Source: Caldovatus sediminis (GTDB taxonomy: Bacteria > Pseudomonadota > Alphaproteobacteria > Acetobacterales > Acetobacteraceae). From it: a DNA stretch of 64,000 bases. The notes under the pieces are model-generated. The model made no database searches. It was given only the letters and a program-made list of their open reading frames with translations, and was not told where the DNA came from. Below are positions 62,359 through 64,000 of this stretch, in pieces; the first letter of the stretch is position 1; every line of letters starts with the position of its first letter. Where the stretch lies: the NCBI RefSeq assembly GCF_014644455.1, contig NZ_BMKS01000012.1, positions 62,001 to 126,000 on the forward strand, given 5' to 3'. The position numbers were made by a program, and so were the translations under genes.

Positions 62359-64000
62359 ATGGCAGAGGACCGCACGGGCGGCAGCTATCCCGGCCTCTTC
62401 TCCCCGGTCGCGGTCGGGCCCCGCACGCTGCGCAACCGCATCGCCCTGGCCGCGACCCTCACCAACTACGGCGCCGGCAACCGCGTGACCGAGCGCTGGA
62501 TCGGCTTCCTCGCCGAGCGCGCGAAGGGCGGCGCGGCGCTGATCATCAGCGAGGTGATCGCGGTGGACCGCGACGCCATCGCCCATCCCGCCATCGTCAC
62601 CGGCTTCGAGGCCGCGAACGAGGAAGGCTTCCGCCGCGCCGCGGAGGCGGTGGAGGGCGCCGGCGCCTGCCTCCTCGGCCAGCTCTGGCACCCCGGCCGG
62701 CAGCAGCTCTGGGCGCCGGTCCGCTCGCCCAAGGGCGTCTCGCCGGAGCCCGATCCGTATAGCTGGACCGTGCCGCACGTCATGGACACGGCCGAGGTCC
62801 GCCGCGTCGTCGCCGCCTATGTCGCGGCCGCCGAACGCCTGCACCGCTGCGGCTTCGGCGGCGTCGAGCTGCACGGCGCCCACGGCTACCTCATCGGCCA
62901 GTTCCTCTCCCCCTCGTCCAACACGCGCGAGGACGAATACGGCGGCGACCTCGAGGGCCGGATCCGCTTCGTCGTCGAGATCGCGGAGGGCGTGCGCCAG
63001 CGCTGCGGCCCCGGCTTCGTCGTCGGCCTGAAGATGCCGGGCGACGAGGGCGTGCCGGGCGGCATCGGCCCGGAGGAGGCCGCGCGCATCACCGCCGCGC
63101 TCCGCGCCCGCGACCTCCTCGACTACTACGCCTACAGCCAGGGCAATTTCAGCCTGAGCCTGGAGAACCACGTGCCGGACATGCACTTCCGGCGCGCGCC
63201 GTTCCTCGACATCCACCGCCGCCTCCGCCCCGCCGCCGGCGGACGCCCGGTGATGGCCCTCGGCCGCATCGCCACCCCCGAGGAGGCGGAGCGGGCGCTG
63301 CGCGAGGGCGCGGGCGACCTGATCGGCCTCTCCCGCGCCCTGATCGCCGACGCCGACTGGCCGGAGAAGGCGCGCACCGGCCGCGCCGCGGCGATCCGCC
63401 CCGCCACCTACGACAACGTCGCCTGGGGCGAGGTCCACGCCGGCAAGCCGCTGGAGGAGATCCACAACCCCCAGCTCGGCCGCCGCGGCGAATCCGGCTG
63501 GCGCCCCCCGCGCGCCGCGCGCCCGCGCCGCGTCGCGGTGGTGGGCGCCGGCCCCGCCGGCCTGCAGGCCGCCTGGATCGCGGCGGCGCGCGGCCACGCG
63601 GTGACGCTGTTCGGCGCCGGCCCCTCCCCGGGCGGCAAGCTGCGCGTCGAGGCGGGGCTGCCCGGGCGCGCCGAATACGCGCGTCTCATCGCCTGGCTCG
63701 GCGACCGGCTGCGCGCGGAGGGCGTGGCGCTGCGCCTCGGCCGCCGCGCCGACGCGGCGATGCTGCGCGACGCCGGCGCCGAGGCCGTGGTGCTCGCCAC
63801 CGGCGCCGCCCCGCGCCGGCCGCCGGGCTTCGCGGGGGAGGGGCAGGCGGCGCGCGACTGGGCCGCGGCGCTGCCGGCGGTGCCCGCCGCGAGGCACCCC
63901 GGCGCCGCCGTGCTCTTCGACATGGACCAGACCGCCGCCACCTACGCCGTCGCGGACGCCCTGGCCGAGCGCTACGCGCGCGTCGTGCTGCTGACCCCGC
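62359..64000 (+). CDS. NADH:flavin oxidoreductase (OYE/2,4-dienoyl-CoA reductase-like), 3' end outside window
   Basis: At least 547 residues; no stop before the window end. The first 370 residues are an FMN-binding Old-Yellow-Enzyme barrel: YPGLFSPVAVGPRTLRNRIALAAT, LGQLWHPGRQQ, GGVELHGAHGYLIGQFLSPSSNTREDEYGG, and RPVMALGRIATPEEAERALREG. From about 390 an FAD/NAD domain starts (RRVAVVGAGPAGLQAAWIAAARG). In dienoyl-CoA reductases a CxxCxxxC cluster for 4Fe-4S lies between the two. Here that stretch (IRPATYDNVAWGEVHAGKP) has no cysteine, so electron transfer from FAD to FMN must differ or be lost. Confidence 0.88.
   Translation, partial: MAEDRTGGSYPGLFSPVAVGPRTLRNRIALAATLTNYGAGNRVTERWIGFLAERAKGGAALIISEVIAVDRDAIAHPAIVTGFEAANEEGFRRAAEAVEGAGACLLGQLWHPGRQQLWAPVRSPKGVSPEPDPYSWTVPHVMDTAEVRRVVAAYVAAAERLHRCGFGGVELHGAHGYLIGQFLSPSSNTREDEYGGDLEGRIRFVVEIAEGVRQRCGPGFVVGLKMPGDEGVPGGIGPEEAARITAALRARDLLDYYAYSQGNFSLSLENHVPDMHFRRAPFLDIHRRLRPAAGGRPVMALGRIATPEEAERALREGAGDLIGLSRALIADADWPEKARTGRAAAIRPATYDNVAWGEVHAGKPLEEIHNPQLGRRGESGWRPPRAARPRRVAVVGAGPAGLQAAWIAAARGHAVTLFGAGPSPGGKLRVEAGLPGRAEYARLIAWLGDRLRAEGVALRLGRRADAAMLRDAGAEAVVLATGAAPRRPPGFAGEGQAARDWAAALPAVPAARHPGAAVLFDMDQTAATYAVADALAERYARVVLLTP

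Overview
The window is very GC-rich chromosomal DNA, dense in genes with short gaps, frequent 4-base start/stop overlaps and some GTG starts. It carries a TAXI-type TRAP receptor, tripartite tricarboxylate (Bug/TctABC) transport genes, an HWE-family PAS kinase, family III CoA-transferases and two matches to the alphaproteobacterial EcfG (general stress) promoter. This fits an alphaproteobacterium, most likely an Acetobacteraceae member of the Roseomonas type. That assignment is inferred from gene content only. No rRNA, tRNA, CRISPR array, insertion sequence or prophage was seen.

Layout. 1-3.3 kb: a TAXI receptor cut by the window edge, a divergent fatty-acid CoA ligase and a PpiC isomerase remnant. 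3.4-10.2 kb: a five-PAS HWE kinase, a two-module lipoprotein, a TPR protein and Ada. 10.2-15.7 kb: an MFS carrier, an AtzG-like subunit with its amidase, a zinc alcohol dehydrogenase and a class III aminotransferase. 15.9-21.6 kb: a stress-type promoter before a hypothetical gene and yihY/brkB, a lone receiver protein, and a NarL-type two-component pair. 21.6-26.8 kb: a coupled TetR / LplT-Aas fusion / acid-ceramidase-like hydrolase operon with a perfect palindromic operator. 26.9-30.0 kb: a small stress-type protein and the rubrerythrin / Fe-S oxidoreductase / DUF3501 trio. 30.1-35.1 kb: amidohydrolase, peptide-type binding protein and two NodB/PuuE-like deacetylases. 35.1-37.2 kb: a decayed zone with an internally deleted TauD gene, a NosF fragment, a cytochrome c and about 1 kb with no gene.

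37.2-45.9 kb: a GntR regulator converges on a six-gene operon of four hot-dog proteins, a CoA-transferase and a Bug receptor, followed by a Gfo/Idh oxidoreductase and a LeuC/LeuD pair. 46-52.6 kb: two MFS carriers flank a divergent glycosyltransferase and ABC exporter. 52.8-61.9 kb: a bidirectional acid-catabolism locus. Leftward it encodes a MaoC hydratase, a HutC-type GntR and a CoA-transferase. Rightward it encodes acyl-CoA dehydrogenase, CitE-type lyase, a 48-codon leader ORF, an isocitrate-lyase-family enzyme and complete TctC-TctB-TctA transport. A perfect palindrome lies in the shared promoter. From 62.4 kb an Old-Yellow-Enzyme-type oxidoreductase without the usual Fe-S cysteines runs off the right edge.

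The dominant theme is uptake of organic acids through periplasmic receptors, activation by CoA-transferases, and hydration/oxidation/cleavage of the CoA esters. Lipid recycling, stress and nitrogen-compound hydrolysis form side modules. The most promising leads are the TetR/LplT-Aas/ceramidase-like operon, the bidirectional CoA locus with its coupled leader ORF, the four consecutive hot-dog genes, the two-module lipoprotein and the cysteine-free oxidoreductase.
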